DNA of 64,000 nucleotides from Chloroflexota bacterium (GTDB lineage: Bacteria; Chloroflexota; UBA6077; FW602-bin22; JACPRP01), in contig JAMCWX010000050.1 of assembly GCA_023480885.1 (NCBI GenBank), positions 37,657 to 101,656 of the forward strand, read 5' to 3'. Positions 1 to 8,433 of this stretch are shown here, piece by piece (the first letter of the stretch is position 1; the number at the start of each line of letters is the position of its first letter). The notes below the pieces were generated by a model. That model had not been told where the DNA came from, did no database searches, and worked only from the letters and a program-made list of their open reading frames with translations. Made by a program: the position numbers and the translations under genes.

Positions 1-362
1 TAGGTGGCTGACAGGGTGGCAGCCGTGAGCAGCGCCACCTTCTCCTGTTGCACCAGCTTGGTTGCGTTGCTTGTGGCTTTTGTCGCATCAGCGGCGTCAT
101 CCTCGACGAGGATCTGGACAGGATGTCCATTGATGCCGCCTTGCTCGTTGAGCTGCTGAAAGTAAACATTGATTGCCTCGTAAACCGGCGCATAGGTATC
201 GGCAAACGGGCCAGTGAGGGCTGCGGTCACGCCAATGCGATAGGGTTCGCCCTGGGCTGGCTTGGTCGGCGCGCCGGTCTGAGGGGCCGGCGTGGTCTGG
301 CATCCGACTGCGCTGAGCATAAGCGAGAGGATCACGAGTCCCACGAGAAGGAATCGACGCAC
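1..362 (-). CDS. Branched-chain amino-acid-type ABC transporter substrate-binding lipoprotein (N-terminal part)
   Basis: Only the first ~120 codons are in the window; the rest lies beyond base 1. The product should bind a small solute outside the membrane and deliver it to a LivHMGF-type importer. The N-terminus has RRF, a hydrophobic stretch and a lipobox ending SAVGC, then a T/P/A-rich linker and the LivJ-like start YRIGVTAALTGPFADTY. GTG at 362 is chosen because GGAGGT lies 8 bases upstream; an ATG at 380 would put that ribosome site inside the gene. A palindrome at 475-490 upstream suggests control by the GntR/UTRA regulator at 1290-2105. Family assignment is confident; the ligand is unknown. 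Confidence 0.82.
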   Translation of the reverse strand, partial: MRRFLLVGLVILSLMLSAVGCQTTPAPQTGAPTKPAQGEPYRIGVTAALTGPFADTYAPVYEAINVYFQQLNEQGGINGHPVQILVEDDAADATKATSNATKLVQQEKVALLTAATLSAT

Positions 363-384
363 GTTACCCACCTCCAGCATTTTT

Positions 385-417
385 AATTGGCTACAAGCTA
401 TATAGAACCAGCCAATT
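385..417. promoter_or_regulatory. Inverted repeat upstream of the lipoprotein gene
   Basis: AATTGGCT (385-392) and AGCCAATT (410-417) are perfect 8-base arms separated by 17 bases, just upstream of the lipoprotein start at 362. It could be a leader hairpin or an operator. No function can be proven from sequence. Confidence 0.35.
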
Positions 418-474
418 GACTGCGCGTGTCCGCGCACGTAGTTCAAAGGGCTCGAGTAACAATGCTGCGAGTTT

Positions 475-490
475 GTCTATACATATAGAC
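475..490. promoter_or_regulatory. Candidate GntR/UTRA operator
   Basis: GTCTATACATATAGAC has perfect 7-base arms around a CA centre. GntR regulators of the HutC/UTRA group typically bind short palindromes of this size, often with GTCTA-type half sites. It lies about 110 bases upstream of the lipoprotein start at 362 and near the 3' end of the corrinoid-protein gene. A regulator of this class is encoded at 1290-2105, so it is the natural candidate ligand. The pairing is an inference. Confidence 0.45.
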
Positions 491-567
491 TTGGGCATAT
501 GTTAGCAGAAGCTGGCGGCGTTGTCAATAATCCTCGCGTGTCAATTTAACATCCTTCTTGGGGAGGA

Positions 568-1248
568 TTAAGGAGCGTCAACGAGGGCGGGGCCGTGCCG
601 CAGGGCGCGCCTGTCGCTGTCAAACCTGCAGATGCGCGTACATAGCCTTATGGCCTCAATCGCGTCGTGGCCAATAAGGTCTCCGCCAACTTCGCGGCGC
701 ACAACCTCGTTGACCATACTGCCGCCGATGATGATCGGGGGACAACTCTGGCCCATGGTCGATCGCAAGAGCTGGATGGTTTTCTTCAGCGATTTGAAGG
801 CTGGCGTCATCAAGCACGAAAGCCCGATCACTTCTGGCTCGAACTCGAGCGCTGTGTCGACGAATTTCTTTGGCGATACGTCGACGCCGAGATCGACAAC
901 GTCGAAGCCTGAGAAGGCGAGCATTCTGCCCATAATGTTCTTGCCGAGATCGTGAATGTCTCCCTCAACCGTGCCAATAAGCACCCGCCCCGCACCACGC
1001 GGTATCTCGACGTTCGCCAGGCTGCCTTCCAACATCTCAACGACCTGGCGAAAGACCTCGGCGGACATGATCAGTGCGCTGAGGCCATAATCGCCTGTGG
1101 CGTATCGCTCACCGACCATCTTCACCCCCAGCCGAACTTCCTCCAGTATTTCCAGGGGATGATTGCCTGCTTTCAGCCTCTCGTCGACTCGTCTCAGAAC
1201 TGCGATCTCGTCTAAGTCAGCAACCGACTCAACCAGGCTTTGATCCAT
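568..1248 (-). CDS. Corrinoid (B12-binding) protein of a methyltransferase system
   Basis: This 226-residue protein has the two-domain build of MtaC/MtbC/VdmB-type corrinoid proteins: a helical cap (residues ~15-85, with GDYGLSALIMSAEV) and a Rossmann-like B12 domain. The DxHxxG motif is present as DIHDLG at residues 97-102, with His99 as the predicted lower cobalt ligand; a later IIIGGS loop follows. Such proteins carry a methyl group between two methyltransferases. ATG 1248 is chosen because GGAG lies 8 bases upstream and the family begins there. It sits 41 bases downstream of the GntR gene, so the two are probably co-transcribed. The likely partner methyltransferase at 2366 is broken. Confidence 0.85.
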   Translation of the reverse strand: MDQSLVESVADLDEIAVLRRVDERLKAGNHPLEILEEVRLGVKMVGERYATGDYGLSALIMSAEVFRQVVEMLEGSLANVEIPRGAGRVLIGTVEGDIHDLGKNIMGRMLAFSGFDVVDLGVDVSPKKFVDTALEFEPEVIGLSCLMTPAFKSLKKTIQLLRSTMGQSCPPIIIGGSMVNEVVRREVGGDLIGHDAIEAIRLCTRICRFDSDRRALRHGPALVDAP

Positions 1249-1289
1249 GGAGCACGCTCCTTGAACGAATACCTTTGCCGGCGAAACAG

Positions 1290-2105
1290 TCAACCGCGTC
1301 GTTGTAGTATGCCAGCCATTTCAGCTTGCCCGCCGTCTCTATCTCTGATGCCCAGAGGATCTATCTCTGCTGTAAGGTAGTGCTTGTCACCCCGATATAC
1401 CGTCTTGCCATAGCCGGCCGATCGCCCGTCGGAGAGATAGAGGGTTTGTTCCACAACCAGCACAGGCTCGCCAGCGGCGCAACCTAGATAACCGGCATCC
1501 TCCTGCGATGCTGAACATGCCTTCACGGTGATGCTCGCTCGGCCCAACAACCCGCTCGTTTCCCTCTCGACAAGGTCCGGCAAGGAGGGATGCTCTAACT
1601 CCGATTCAAGTATCCGTGAAGACCGATCATACAACAGGTATTTGCGATCTATGCCTACCGGCTCTCCCTCGACGAGCAACAATCGCAACAAGAGCATCAC
1701 CGCGCTGCCGGCGTCGATGCGCAGCCTCGTTGCCACATTACCATCAGCGGGCATGATTCTTACGCCGAGCAGCTTGCATTCGGCGGGTATGCCACGGCGG
1801 CGCATCTCCTCGCTGAAATCGTCGATGCGGACCGTTCCAGCGTCGACCAATCGTCTGGCGACAAAAGTACCCAAGCCGCGCTTCGGAACGAGAATGCCGG
1901 CCTCGACCAGGTCCTCCAGCGCTCGCCGTACCGTCATCCTGCTCAACTGATACCGCTGCGCCAGCTCGTTCTCGGGGGGAATCCGATCACCCAAACGCAG
2001 CTCTCCAGAGGCGATTTGCCTGCGGATTATCTCCCTCAGTTGATGGTAGGCCGGTTCGAAGGATGCTCTATTAACCTCCAGGTTTCTCCCACCTGTCACG
2101 CTCAT
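1290..2105 (-). CDS. GntR family transcriptional regulator with UTRA domain
   Basis: This 271-residue DNA-binding repressor type has an N-terminal winged helix (residues ~15-85), including GDRIPPENELAQRYQLSRMT and the wing KRGLGTFVA. A UTRA effector-binding domain follows, the fold shared with HutC, FarR and NagR. Proteins of this group usually respond to a substrate or metabolite of the adjacent pathway. It lies directly upstream of the corrinoid-protein gene on the same strand, and its likely operator is the palindrome at 475-490. The ATG at 2105 lacks a strong ribosome site, so the start may be a few codons further in. The effector is unknown. Confidence 0.85.
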   Translation of the reverse strand: MSVTGGRNLEVNRASFEPAYHQLREIIRRQIASGELRLGDRIPPENELAQRYQLSRMTVRRALEDLVEAGILVPKRGLGTFVARRLVDAGTVRIDDFSEEMRRRGIPAECKLLGVRIMPADGNVATRLRIDAGSAVMLLLRLLLVEGEPVGIDRKYLLYDRSSRILESELEHPSLPDLVERETSGLLGRASITVKACSASQEDAGYLGCAAGEPVLVVEQTLYLSDGRSAGYGKTVYRGDKHYLTAEIDPLGIRDRDGGQAEMAGILQRRG

Positions 2106-2297
2106 TCACTTCAACTGCGAGCTCACAGACTGCGACGTCGTGTCGATATTATTCTTCATTAGTGCCAATGTCAACATGCAAGTTCCAGGTTGCAGGATCT
2201 TTTCATTTTCCCGCGTCGAGCACGGTGGCCGCTCGCTCTGTCGATATCTTCGCGATCAACATGAAAGGATCCTTTTCCAGGTCATCCCGCTGGCAGG

Positions 2298-2327
2298 TAG
2301 ACACGAAACAGACGGTGTTGTTAGAAT
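2298..2327 (+). promoter_or_regulatory. Possible promoter upstream of the URO-D-like gene
   Basis: TAGACA and TAGAAT are separated by 18 bases and lie about 40 bases upstream of the start at 2366. The match to the sigma-70 consensus is moderate. Confidence 0.3.
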
Positions 2328-2365
2328 AGCTTCATCACACCGGAAACGACGCGGAGGTAGCCGCA

Positions 2366-2950
2366 ATGACAAGAACCGAAAGGGTGATGGCAGCTCTACG
2401 AGGAGAGCCAGCTGACCGTGTTCCTGTCGGCCTATGGGGCCATAGTTACCTGAAGGAATGGACGCATGAGGGGCTGGCCGAAGCGATGCTCGATTTCCGC
2501 AGGAGATACGATTGGGATTTCCTCAAGGTCAACCCGCGGGCGAGCTACCACGTGGAGGATTGGGGAGCGAAGTATGAACCTTCGGGAGAAGCCCATAAGG
2601 GTCCGATCTTCGCCGACGGCCCTATCAAATCGGCTCGCGATTGGAATGGCCTCTGGGTCCTCGACCCGAATAAGGGCGTGCTTGGCGAACATCTCAAGGC
2701 TCTGGAGTTGATTAGAGATGGCCTGGCTGGAGATGTTCCTTTCATCCAGACGATCTTCTCTCCGCTGGGGGTAGCAAAATACCTTGTAGGCAACAGTCTG
2801 GACGTCGTGCGATCCCATATGCGCGATGATCCCAACGGCGTCCATTATGGACTGTCTGTGATCGCGCGCACCTTTGCCGAATACGCGGCGCGCTGCCTTG
2901 ATCTTAGCGCAGACGGCATCTTCTTTGCCCAGGGCGTATGCGTTCTAAGC
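2366..2950 (+). pseudogene. Truncated uroporphyrinogen-decarboxylase-family (MtaA-like) methyltransferase
   Basis: The first ~190 codons are a clear URO-D family start: the RTERVMAALRGEPADRVPVG opening, WDFLKVNPR, then IFSPLGVAKYL and SADGIFFA. Family members are usually about 340 residues. After GIFFA (near 2938) the reading frame stays open to 3184 but no longer resembles the family, so the C-terminal third is missing. GGAGGT at 2351-2356 supports the ATG. URO-D-type methyltransferases move methyl groups from corrinoid proteins to coenzyme M or folate, which fits the corrinoid gene nearby. The break suggests the local methyl-transfer system is decaying, or that the protein functions elsewhere from another copy. 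Confidence 0.75.
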
Positions 2951-2982
2951 CGCAGTACCTGTAATGGCGGCTACAGCTTGGT

Positions 2983-3182
2983 TTGGATAACGACTATTGG
3001 AAACGAACACCCTGGCGACGACGGGGATCGGGCACAGAAGCGAAGGCCGCGAGCAAATCGTTGGGCAATGCAGGGATCGGCGTCGGCGCTACAACTGAAA
3101 CTTCAGACGACCTTGCCAAAGGAGCAGACGAAGTCTTATACTGCATTTGGGCTCTCCTTGGTGGGGTCCTTTATTTGGGCAT
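2983..3182 (+). pseudogene. Possible remnant of a HAD-type phosphatase C-terminus
   Basis: In a frame different from the truncated URO-D gene, a short stretch reads AKAASKSLGNAGIGVGATT followed by a DDLAKGADEVL segment. This resembles the end of HAD family IA phosphatases, where the last conserved helix and strand run AxxAGxxxIGVxxG...GADEVL. No catalytic motifs and no start are present, so it is at best a fragment left by the rearrangement that cut the URO-D gene. The stretch from 3183 to 3315 shows nothing recognisable. Low confidence. Confidence 0.3.
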
Positions 3183-3315
3183 AAACATATTACCAAAGAA
3201 GAGCCTCTTTTGTTACCCCTCTGTAGAACGCATACGCCCTGTCTGGACCTACGTGTGTGGAACTACTATGAGCTGCCCGTCAGCGAAAACGGGGCACAAC
3301 CAGAGTCGTAAGGCG

Positions 3316-3900
3316 CTAGAGGAGCAGTGTCATCACAACCGCGCTTATTATGGGGACAGTGAGATTATCGTCGATGGGGATGGGCAGCAGTTCCACTAGA
3401 GCTGCGACCGCCGCCCCCACAGTCACGGCTAGCCAGTTGAGGTGGAGGCCGGCCAACACAAGGATGAAGCCCACGACGAGCGCTGAGGCGAAGAACGCAC
3501 CGCTGCCTTCGAGGCTCTTCATTCCCACCTTGGTCCGTCCGTACTGCTCTCCCACCGCAGCGGCCATGGCATCTCCCACCGCCGCGAAGAAGAGCGCGGC
3601 AACCGCGACGTCCCTGGAGAAGAAGAGGAAGGTGAGAAACGATGCCACCAGATAGAAAGTCGTGCCGATGGGCCGTGCTACTTCTCTTGGCTTGAAGCCT
3701 GCGGAGACCCCGGAGAACAGGGACATCAGCCAGCGATTCACCGATACGATGGTCAAACGGAGGATCTCGATCGCGACGAAGATGGCCGCGACAGTACCGA
3801 AAAACACGAGAGTCCATTCCCTCGGGAGAACCAACCCCACAATCGGCGGAATGCACCCTCCAACTAGATGAAAGAGATGGCGTCCAATCTTCCCCTTCAT
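3316..3900 (-). CDS. Dolichol/phytol kinase-like (CTP-dependent polyprenol kinase family) membrane protein
   Basis: This 194-residue polytopic protein belongs to the SEC59/VTE5 family, which phosphorylates lipid alcohols, usually with CTP. It shows the family's EILRL helix end, GDAMAAAVGEQYGR, the KSLEGSGAFFAS motif and a C-terminal VELLPIPIDDNLTVPI segment. About five to six membrane helices are expected. The ATG at 3900 overlaps the plsY stop codon (ATGA), so the genes are translationally coupled; longer upstream starts would lie inside plsY. The coupling suggests both act on membrane lipid or lipid-phosphate metabolism. The exact substrate cannot be told from sequence. Confidence 0.78.
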   Translation of the reverse strand: MKGKIGRHLFHLVGGCIPPIVGLVLPREWTLVFFGTVAAIFVAIEILRLTIVSVNRWLMSLFSGVSAGFKPREVARPIGTTFYLVASFLTFLFFSRDVAVAALFFAAVGDAMAAAVGEQYGRTKVGMKSLEGSGAFFASALVVGFILVLAGLHLNWLAVTVGAAVAALVELLPIPIDDNLTVPIISAVVMTLLL

Positions 3901-4478
3901 CTCCTCAATGCCTCGGTAATCTGGTGCCAATATTTGTAACCACCGATCAGCATCCCGAGTACCACAGGGAGGATGATTAGCGCCAGCGGCTCGCCCAGCC
4001 ACCAACTTAGGACCATGAAAGGGATCAGGAGCAGCGCCCCAACAGGCCCTTGGCCAATCCTGCGTCCCACCGTCGCACCAAGCACCGCGTATGGAACGAA
4101 GAGGATGAGCGATTCGCGCGGCAGCGCCGCCATTAGCGCACCTAGGGAAGTGGCAAGCCCCGCGCCCCCTTGGAAATGGAGAAAGACAGGCCAGTTGTGC
4201 CCGCTGACTGCTGCGAGGGCCACGAAGATCAGCACGACGTCGGGCACCTGCAGCGCCTCAGCCAACAGTATGGCTACCGCTCCCTTCGCGATGTCACCAA
4301 TGGCCGTGGCGATCCCGGCCCCCACCCCGATTTCTCGGTAGACATTCGTCGCTCCGGTAGCGTGGTCACCCAATTCTCTTATGTCCACACCTTTCACCAG
4401 GCGAGCCACCAGATAGCCACTGGGAATAGAGCCGACTATGTAAGCTATGAATACCGCCAACACAGAAAAGACAATCAT
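3897..4478 (-). CDS. plsY: PlsY-family glycerol-3-phosphate acyltransferase-like protein
   Basis: The family transfers an acyl group from acyl-phosphate to glycerol-3-phosphate at the inner membrane. The 193-residue protein has the expected five or so helices, the N-terminal GSIPSGYLVARL, the GATNVYREIG motif and the GHNWPVFLHFQGG loop. One point is odd: the third motif normally reads GGKG followed by VAT, but here it is GGAGLATSLG, so the phosphate-contacting lysine is replaced by alanine. It may therefore be a divergent member with another substrate. ATG 4478 (MIVFSVLAVF) gives the family's usual N-terminus although no strong ribosome site is visible. It overlaps the dolichol-kinase-like gene by four bases. 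Confidence 0.82.
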   Translation of the reverse strand: MIVFSVLAVFIAYIVGSIPSGYLVARLVKGVDIRELGDHATGATNVYREIGVGAGIATAIGDIAKGAVAILLAEALQVPDVVLIFVALAAVSGHNWPVFLHFQGGAGLATSLGALMAALPRESLILFVPYAVLGATVGRRIGQGPVGALLLIPFMVLSWWLGEPLALIILPVVLGMLIGGYKYWHQITEALRR

Positions 4479-4695
4479 ACTAATGACATGATAACACAAC
4501 TCTACTTGACAATAAATGAGGCCCGTCGCTGTAATTGTGACCGCCCTTGTAGGCAGTTCAAGCAAGCCAATATCGAGGGATTCAAGAAAGATAGCGAGTT
4601 CAGGCGTTGTTCCGCCGGGTCGGCGCGATAACGTCGGGGTTAACCGAGATGGAGTCGGTACTTCAAATTAGGACGAGAATCCACAAGATTCCCTC

Positions 4696-4724
4696 TTGTA
4701 TAATTACACACACTGTGATATGAT
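4696..4724 (+). promoter_or_regulatory. Promoter of the FCD regulator gene
   Basis: TTGTAT, a 17-base spacer and TATGAT make a good sigma-70 match. The expected transcript starts about 95 bases before the ATG at 4825. TGTA-TAAT-TACA within the -35/spacer (4698-4709) resembles a FadR-family half-site pair and could be an autoregulatory operator. Confidence 0.45.
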
Positions 4725-4824
4725 GTCCCCATCATCCTACCATCCCGTGATCATTTGGAGGTTCGCTGGATGGGCCTACCGCTTTACTTATCCCTGGTGA
4801 ACATTGCTAGATGGGAGAAACTTA

Positions 4825-5550
4825 ATGACTTCGGACAAGCTTTCCAATGTAGTACGCATCAAGAGTAACCGGATTTACGATGAAGTCGTCCTGCAAATCC
4901 AGGACCTTATCGCTCAGGGCAAGCTGTTGCCCGGCGAGAAACTGCCAGCAGAGCGTGAGCTTGCTGAGCGATTCGGCGTCGGCCGCAACTCTATTCGTGA
5001 AGCTATCAGGCAGCTAGAGTTGCTTGGCCTGGTAGAGGCACGCCAGGGTGAGGGAACGTTTATCACTGAAGCTACCATCGATAACGTAGCTGCTCCGTTC
5101 GTATTCATTCTCTCCCACAGCCGGCAGTTGCGTGCCGAAGTTCTCGACTTTCGCAAGGTACTCGAGCCGCAAATCGCCGCTTTAGCCGCACAGCGTGCGA
5201 CAGCCAAAAACATTGCTAGAATAGAAGAGTTGAGCGCCAACTTCGATGAGTTCGTGGTCTCCGCAAAGGTCCCAGTGAGCGTCGCAATCGAAAACGACAG
5301 TCAGTTTCATTACGCGATCGCCGAAGCATCACAGAATGGTCTCGTCGTCCGTGTTATGAACGCTGTAATGGGACTCCTCAGAGAGTTCCGCGAGCAACTC
5401 CTTGAATCCAGCTACCGCAGCGAAGCCTCGGCCAAGGCGCACAGAGCCATCTCTGAAGCGATAAAGATGCGTGATATCAGAGGAGCCTACGAGGCCATGG
5501 AACATCATCTGATAATGCTGGAGAGCTTCATTCCGCCTGATTCGCAGTAG
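4825..5550 (+). CDS. GntR/FadR-family transcriptional regulator (FCD domain)
   Basis: This 241-residue regulator has an N-terminal winged helix (about residues 15-80: RIYDEVVLQIQDLIAQGKL, PGEKLPAERELAERFGVGRN, the EARQGEGTFI wing). A C-terminal all-helical FCD domain carries the usual metal/ligand-binding histidines in FHYAIAEAS and MEHHL. FCD regulators typically sense organic acids and control adjacent catabolic genes. ATG 4825 follows GGGAG at 8 bases. It heads the long same-strand run from 5681 to 23078 and is the obvious local regulator of that run. The effector is unknown. Confidence 0.88.
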   Translation: MTSDKLSNVVRIKSNRIYDEVVLQIQDLIAQGKLLPGEKLPAERELAERFGVGRNSIREAIRQLELLGLVEARQGEGTFITEATIDNVAAPFVFILSHSRQLRAEVLDFRKVLEPQIAALAAQRATAKNIARIEELSANFDEFVVSAKVPVSVAIENDSQFHYAIAEASQNGLVVRVMNAVMGLLREFREQLLESSYRSEASAKAHRAISEAIKMRDIRGAYEAMEHHLIMLESFIPPDSQ

Positions 5551-5680
5551 GGCTCGGACGAGAAAAGCAGTCAGCTTGCACGGCATGGTGGGCGTTCTCC
5601 ATCGCGCCTGCGGTCGGTTTCCTGTCACAGGTCGTTTCTCCAAGCAGCGCGAATGCTGTCACAATAGGGAGGGCTGAACC

Positions 5681-8431
5681 GTGGCTTATATTAGGAAGAT
5701 CGGCTTTGTCCTGAATGATAGTCCTTTCTCTCTAGGGGTCGAACCTAACAAGACGCTGTTGTCGGTATTACGCGAAGACGTTGGCCTCACCAGCGCAAAG
5801 GATGGCTGCGGCCACGGCGATTGTGGAAGCTGCACCGTGCTCATCGACGGCGAGCCTGTCAAATCATGCTTGGTTCAGGTTGGCAAGGTCGAGGGCAAGC
5901 GCGTGACAACTATCGAAGGGATCGGAACGCTAGGCGATCCGCACCCGATCCAACAGGCATTCGTCGACGTGGGGGCTGTGCAGTGCGGCTTCTGCACTCC
6001 CGCCATGATACTTACCGCCAAGGCATTGCTCGACAAGAACCCAACTCCAACTCGCGACGAGGTCGCCAGTGCCATCTCCGGAAATCTTTGTCGATGCACC
6101 GGCTATAAGAAGATCGTTGACGCTGTGCTTCACGCCGCCGTGCTGGTCAAAGGAGCGCCACGCAAGGAATCGCACGCGCAGGACAGCACGGTTGTCGGCA
6201 AGAGTGTGCCGCGCCTAGGAGCTATGGAAAAGGCGGTAGGCATCGCGAAATACGGCGCTGACCTGTCAATGCCGGGCATGCTCCATCTGAAGGTGTTGCG
6301 TAGCCCCCATCATCACGCTGAAATCGCCAGCATCGATACCAGCGAGGCAGAGAAGGCGCCTGGCGTCGTGGCCATCTTCACCGCCAAGGACATTCCAGGG
6401 CAAAATGGGTTTGGCATTTTCGACAAAGATGAGCCTGTTCTTGCCGATGGCAAGGTGCGAAGAATGGGTGAGGCCGTTGCCTTAGTCGCCGCCGATACGG
6501 TGAAAGCTGCCCGTCGAGCCGTGGGAAAGATTCGGGTTGAGTATAGGCCCCTTGAGGCAGTGTTCGATGTCTCAACTGCGCTGCGCGAGGACGCACCAAG
6601 AATTCGGCCCCAGGGCAACGTTTGTTTCACCCGCCGCGTGGTGCGAGGAGATGTCGAAAAGGGTTTTGCTCAGGCCGATGTCGTCGTGGAAAATACCTAT
6701 AACACGCCGCTCGGCGAACACGCGTACCTTGAGCCAGACGCGGGAATTGCCTACATCGACGAGGAAGACCGTGTCGTCGTCCACGCCTGCTCACAGAGCA
6801 TCCATTTCGACACCCGCGAAATAGCCGCGATCTTGGGCCTCGATGTCGCCAAGGTTCGCTTCATACAGGCGACGACAGGCGGGGGTTTCGGTGGCAAAAT
6901 AGTGAACGTGGGATTCTCCGGTCTCCTGGCTCTCGCGGCCCATAAGCTGCGCCGGCCTGTCAAGCTCGTCACAACCCGCGATGAAGTGTTTCTCACTACC
7001 GTCAAGCGCCATCCCTTCGAGATGCGCTACAAGACTGGCGCTACAAAAGAGGGCAAGATCGTTGCCTGCGAGGTTCGCATTCTCAGTGCGAAGGGGCCGT
7101 ACACGGTCTACGCGAATGGCGTTATGACGCGCGCCGCCACGCAAGCTGTGGGCCCCTATGACTGCCCGAACGTCAAGATCGAGGCGACTGCCGTATTCAC
7201 TAACGGGCCGACCTGCGGCGCTATGCGTGGTTTTGGCAGCCCCCAGGTGACTTTCGCCATGGAGTCGCAGATGGACCAGATTGCCGCGCGGCTGGGCATC
7301 GATCCGCTCGAGTTGCGAATGCGAAACGCGATGGCGCCAGGGTCGCGAGTGGCAACAGGTCAGGTTCTACAAGCCCCGGTCCCGTTTCGCGATACACTTC
7401 TGGCCGTCCGCGAACACTACCAGGAGGCGCTGGCCTGGGCTCAACAGGAAAGTGGCGAGCACGTCCGGCGTGGCGTTGGTCTTGGCTCGATGCTATTCGG
7501 CATCGGCAAGACCAGCCTGAACAATCGATCCCAGGCTACCATTTCCCTTCTGCAAAATGGCCGCGTTCTAGTTCTTTGCGGCGCGTCGGACGTTGGCCAA
7601 GGATCAGATACGGTCCTGGCGCAAATCGCCGCCGCTGAGCTCGGCGTTCCCTATAATTCGGTCGACATTAATAGCACGGATACCGCGATAGCGCCCGATG
7701 CCGATTACACCTGCGCAAGTCGCCAAACCTATTACTCTGGCAACGCGGTTCGTACGGCGGCAAGAGCGCTCAAAGAAAAGATCCTGTCTGCGTCCTCCGA
7801 GTTGCTCGGTCGAAGTTCCGAGAGCCTTATTATCGATCGAGGGCATATTGTGGTGAAAGGCTCGGCCGACAAGGCGATGCCGCTCGGCGAGCTGGCCAGG
7901 ATTTGCGCAAAAGAGGGAATCCCCCTCGCTGCCGACGGAAGCTACGAGCGGGCGACAACGCGTTTGGACGAAAATGGTCAGGGGGATCCATACCCCGTCT
8001 ACGTCTTCGGCACACATCTGGCAATGGTCGAGGTGAACACCAAGAGCGGTGACGTGCAAGTAAAGCATATAGTCTGCACTCACGATGTTGGCAAAGCGGT
8101 ATATCCGGTTGGCCTTGAGGGACAGATCGAAGGCGGGGTGGCTATGGGCATTGGCTTCGCCCTTACCGAGGAATACGTACCTGATAAGACACGTAATCTC
8201 CGCGACTATCGCATTCTCCGCTCCACGGAAATGCCTGAGATCACTACCATTTTTGTTGAGATTCCAGAGCCGCAAGGGCCGCAAGGGGCAAAAGGAGCCG
8301 GCGAATCCTCATCCTTGCCAACGGCAGCGGCTATTGTTAACGCGATCGCCAACGCAACTGGGGCACGTGTTCTTGAGCTTCCCGCGACCCCAAAACGCGT
8401 GCTACTGGCGACGCGGAACAACGGGAGGTAA
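5681..8431 (+). CDS. Fused [2Fe-2S]/molybdopterin hydroxylase (aldehyde oxidoreductase-like, xanthine oxidase family)
   Basis: This 916-residue enzyme has the layout of Desulfovibrio Mop. A plant-type [2Fe-2S] domain (CGHGDCGSC plus a fourth Cys, residues ~42-62) is followed by a second [2Fe-2S] domain (CGFCTPAMI and CRCTGY, ~100-140), then the Mo-binding domains. GGGFGGK, RGFGSPQ and GQGSD-type Mo-cofactor loops are present, and the catalytic glutamate is in GAKGAGES at about residue 875. It should hydroxylate an aldehyde or an electron-poor ring carbon with water as oxygen source. GTG 5681 follows AGGGAGG. Unlike Mop, an FAD subunit is encoded 2 bases downstream. It is not a CO dehydrogenase, since the CoxL active loop is absent. 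The substrate is unknown. Confidence 0.88.
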   Translation: MAYIRKIGFVLNDSPFSLGVEPNKTLLSVLREDVGLTSAKDGCGHGDCGSCTVLIDGEPVKSCLVQVGKVEGKRVTTIEGIGTLGDPHPIQQAFVDVGAVQCGFCTPAMILTAKALLDKNPTPTRDEVASAISGNLCRCTGYKKIVDAVLHAAVLVKGAPRKESHAQDSTVVGKSVPRLGAMEKAVGIAKYGADLSMPGMLHLKVLRSPHHHAEIASIDTSEAEKAPGVVAIFTAKDIPGQNGFGIFDKDEPVLADGKVRRMGEAVALVAADTVKAARRAVGKIRVEYRPLEAVFDVSTALREDAPRIRPQGNVCFTRRVVRGDVEKGFAQADVVVENTYNTPLGEHAYLEPDAGIAYIDEEDRVVVHACSQSIHFDTREIAAILGLDVAKVRFIQATTGGGFGGKIVNVGFSGLLALAAHKLRRPVKLVTTRDEVFLTTVKRHPFEMRYKTGATKEGKIVACEVRILSAKGPYTVYANGVMTRAATQAVGPYDCPNVKIEATAVFTNGPTCGAMRGFGSPQVTFAMESQMDQIAARLGIDPLELRMRNAMAPGSRVATGQVLQAPVPFRDTLLAVREHYQEALAWAQQESGEHVRRGVGLGSMLFGIGKTSLNNRSQATISLLQNGRVLVLCGASDVGQGSDTVLAQIAAAELGVPYNSVDINSTDTAIAPDADYTCASRQTYYSGNAVRTAARALKEKILSASSELLGRSSESLIIDRGHIVVKGSADKAMPLGELARICAKEGIPLAADGSYERATTRLDENGQGDPYPVYVFGTHLAMVEVNTKSGDVQVKHIVCTHDVGKAVYPVGLEGQIEGGVAMGIGFALTEEYVPDKTRNLRDYRILRSTEMPEITTIFVEIPEPQGPQGAKGAGESSSLPTAAAIVNAIANATGARVLELPATPKRVLLATRNNGR

Positions 8432-8433
8432 CG

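Noticed and set aside
2264..2275. Palindrome AAAGGATCCTTT
   Set aside because: A perfect 12-base palindrome, but short and without a second copy or close promoter; it could be chance.
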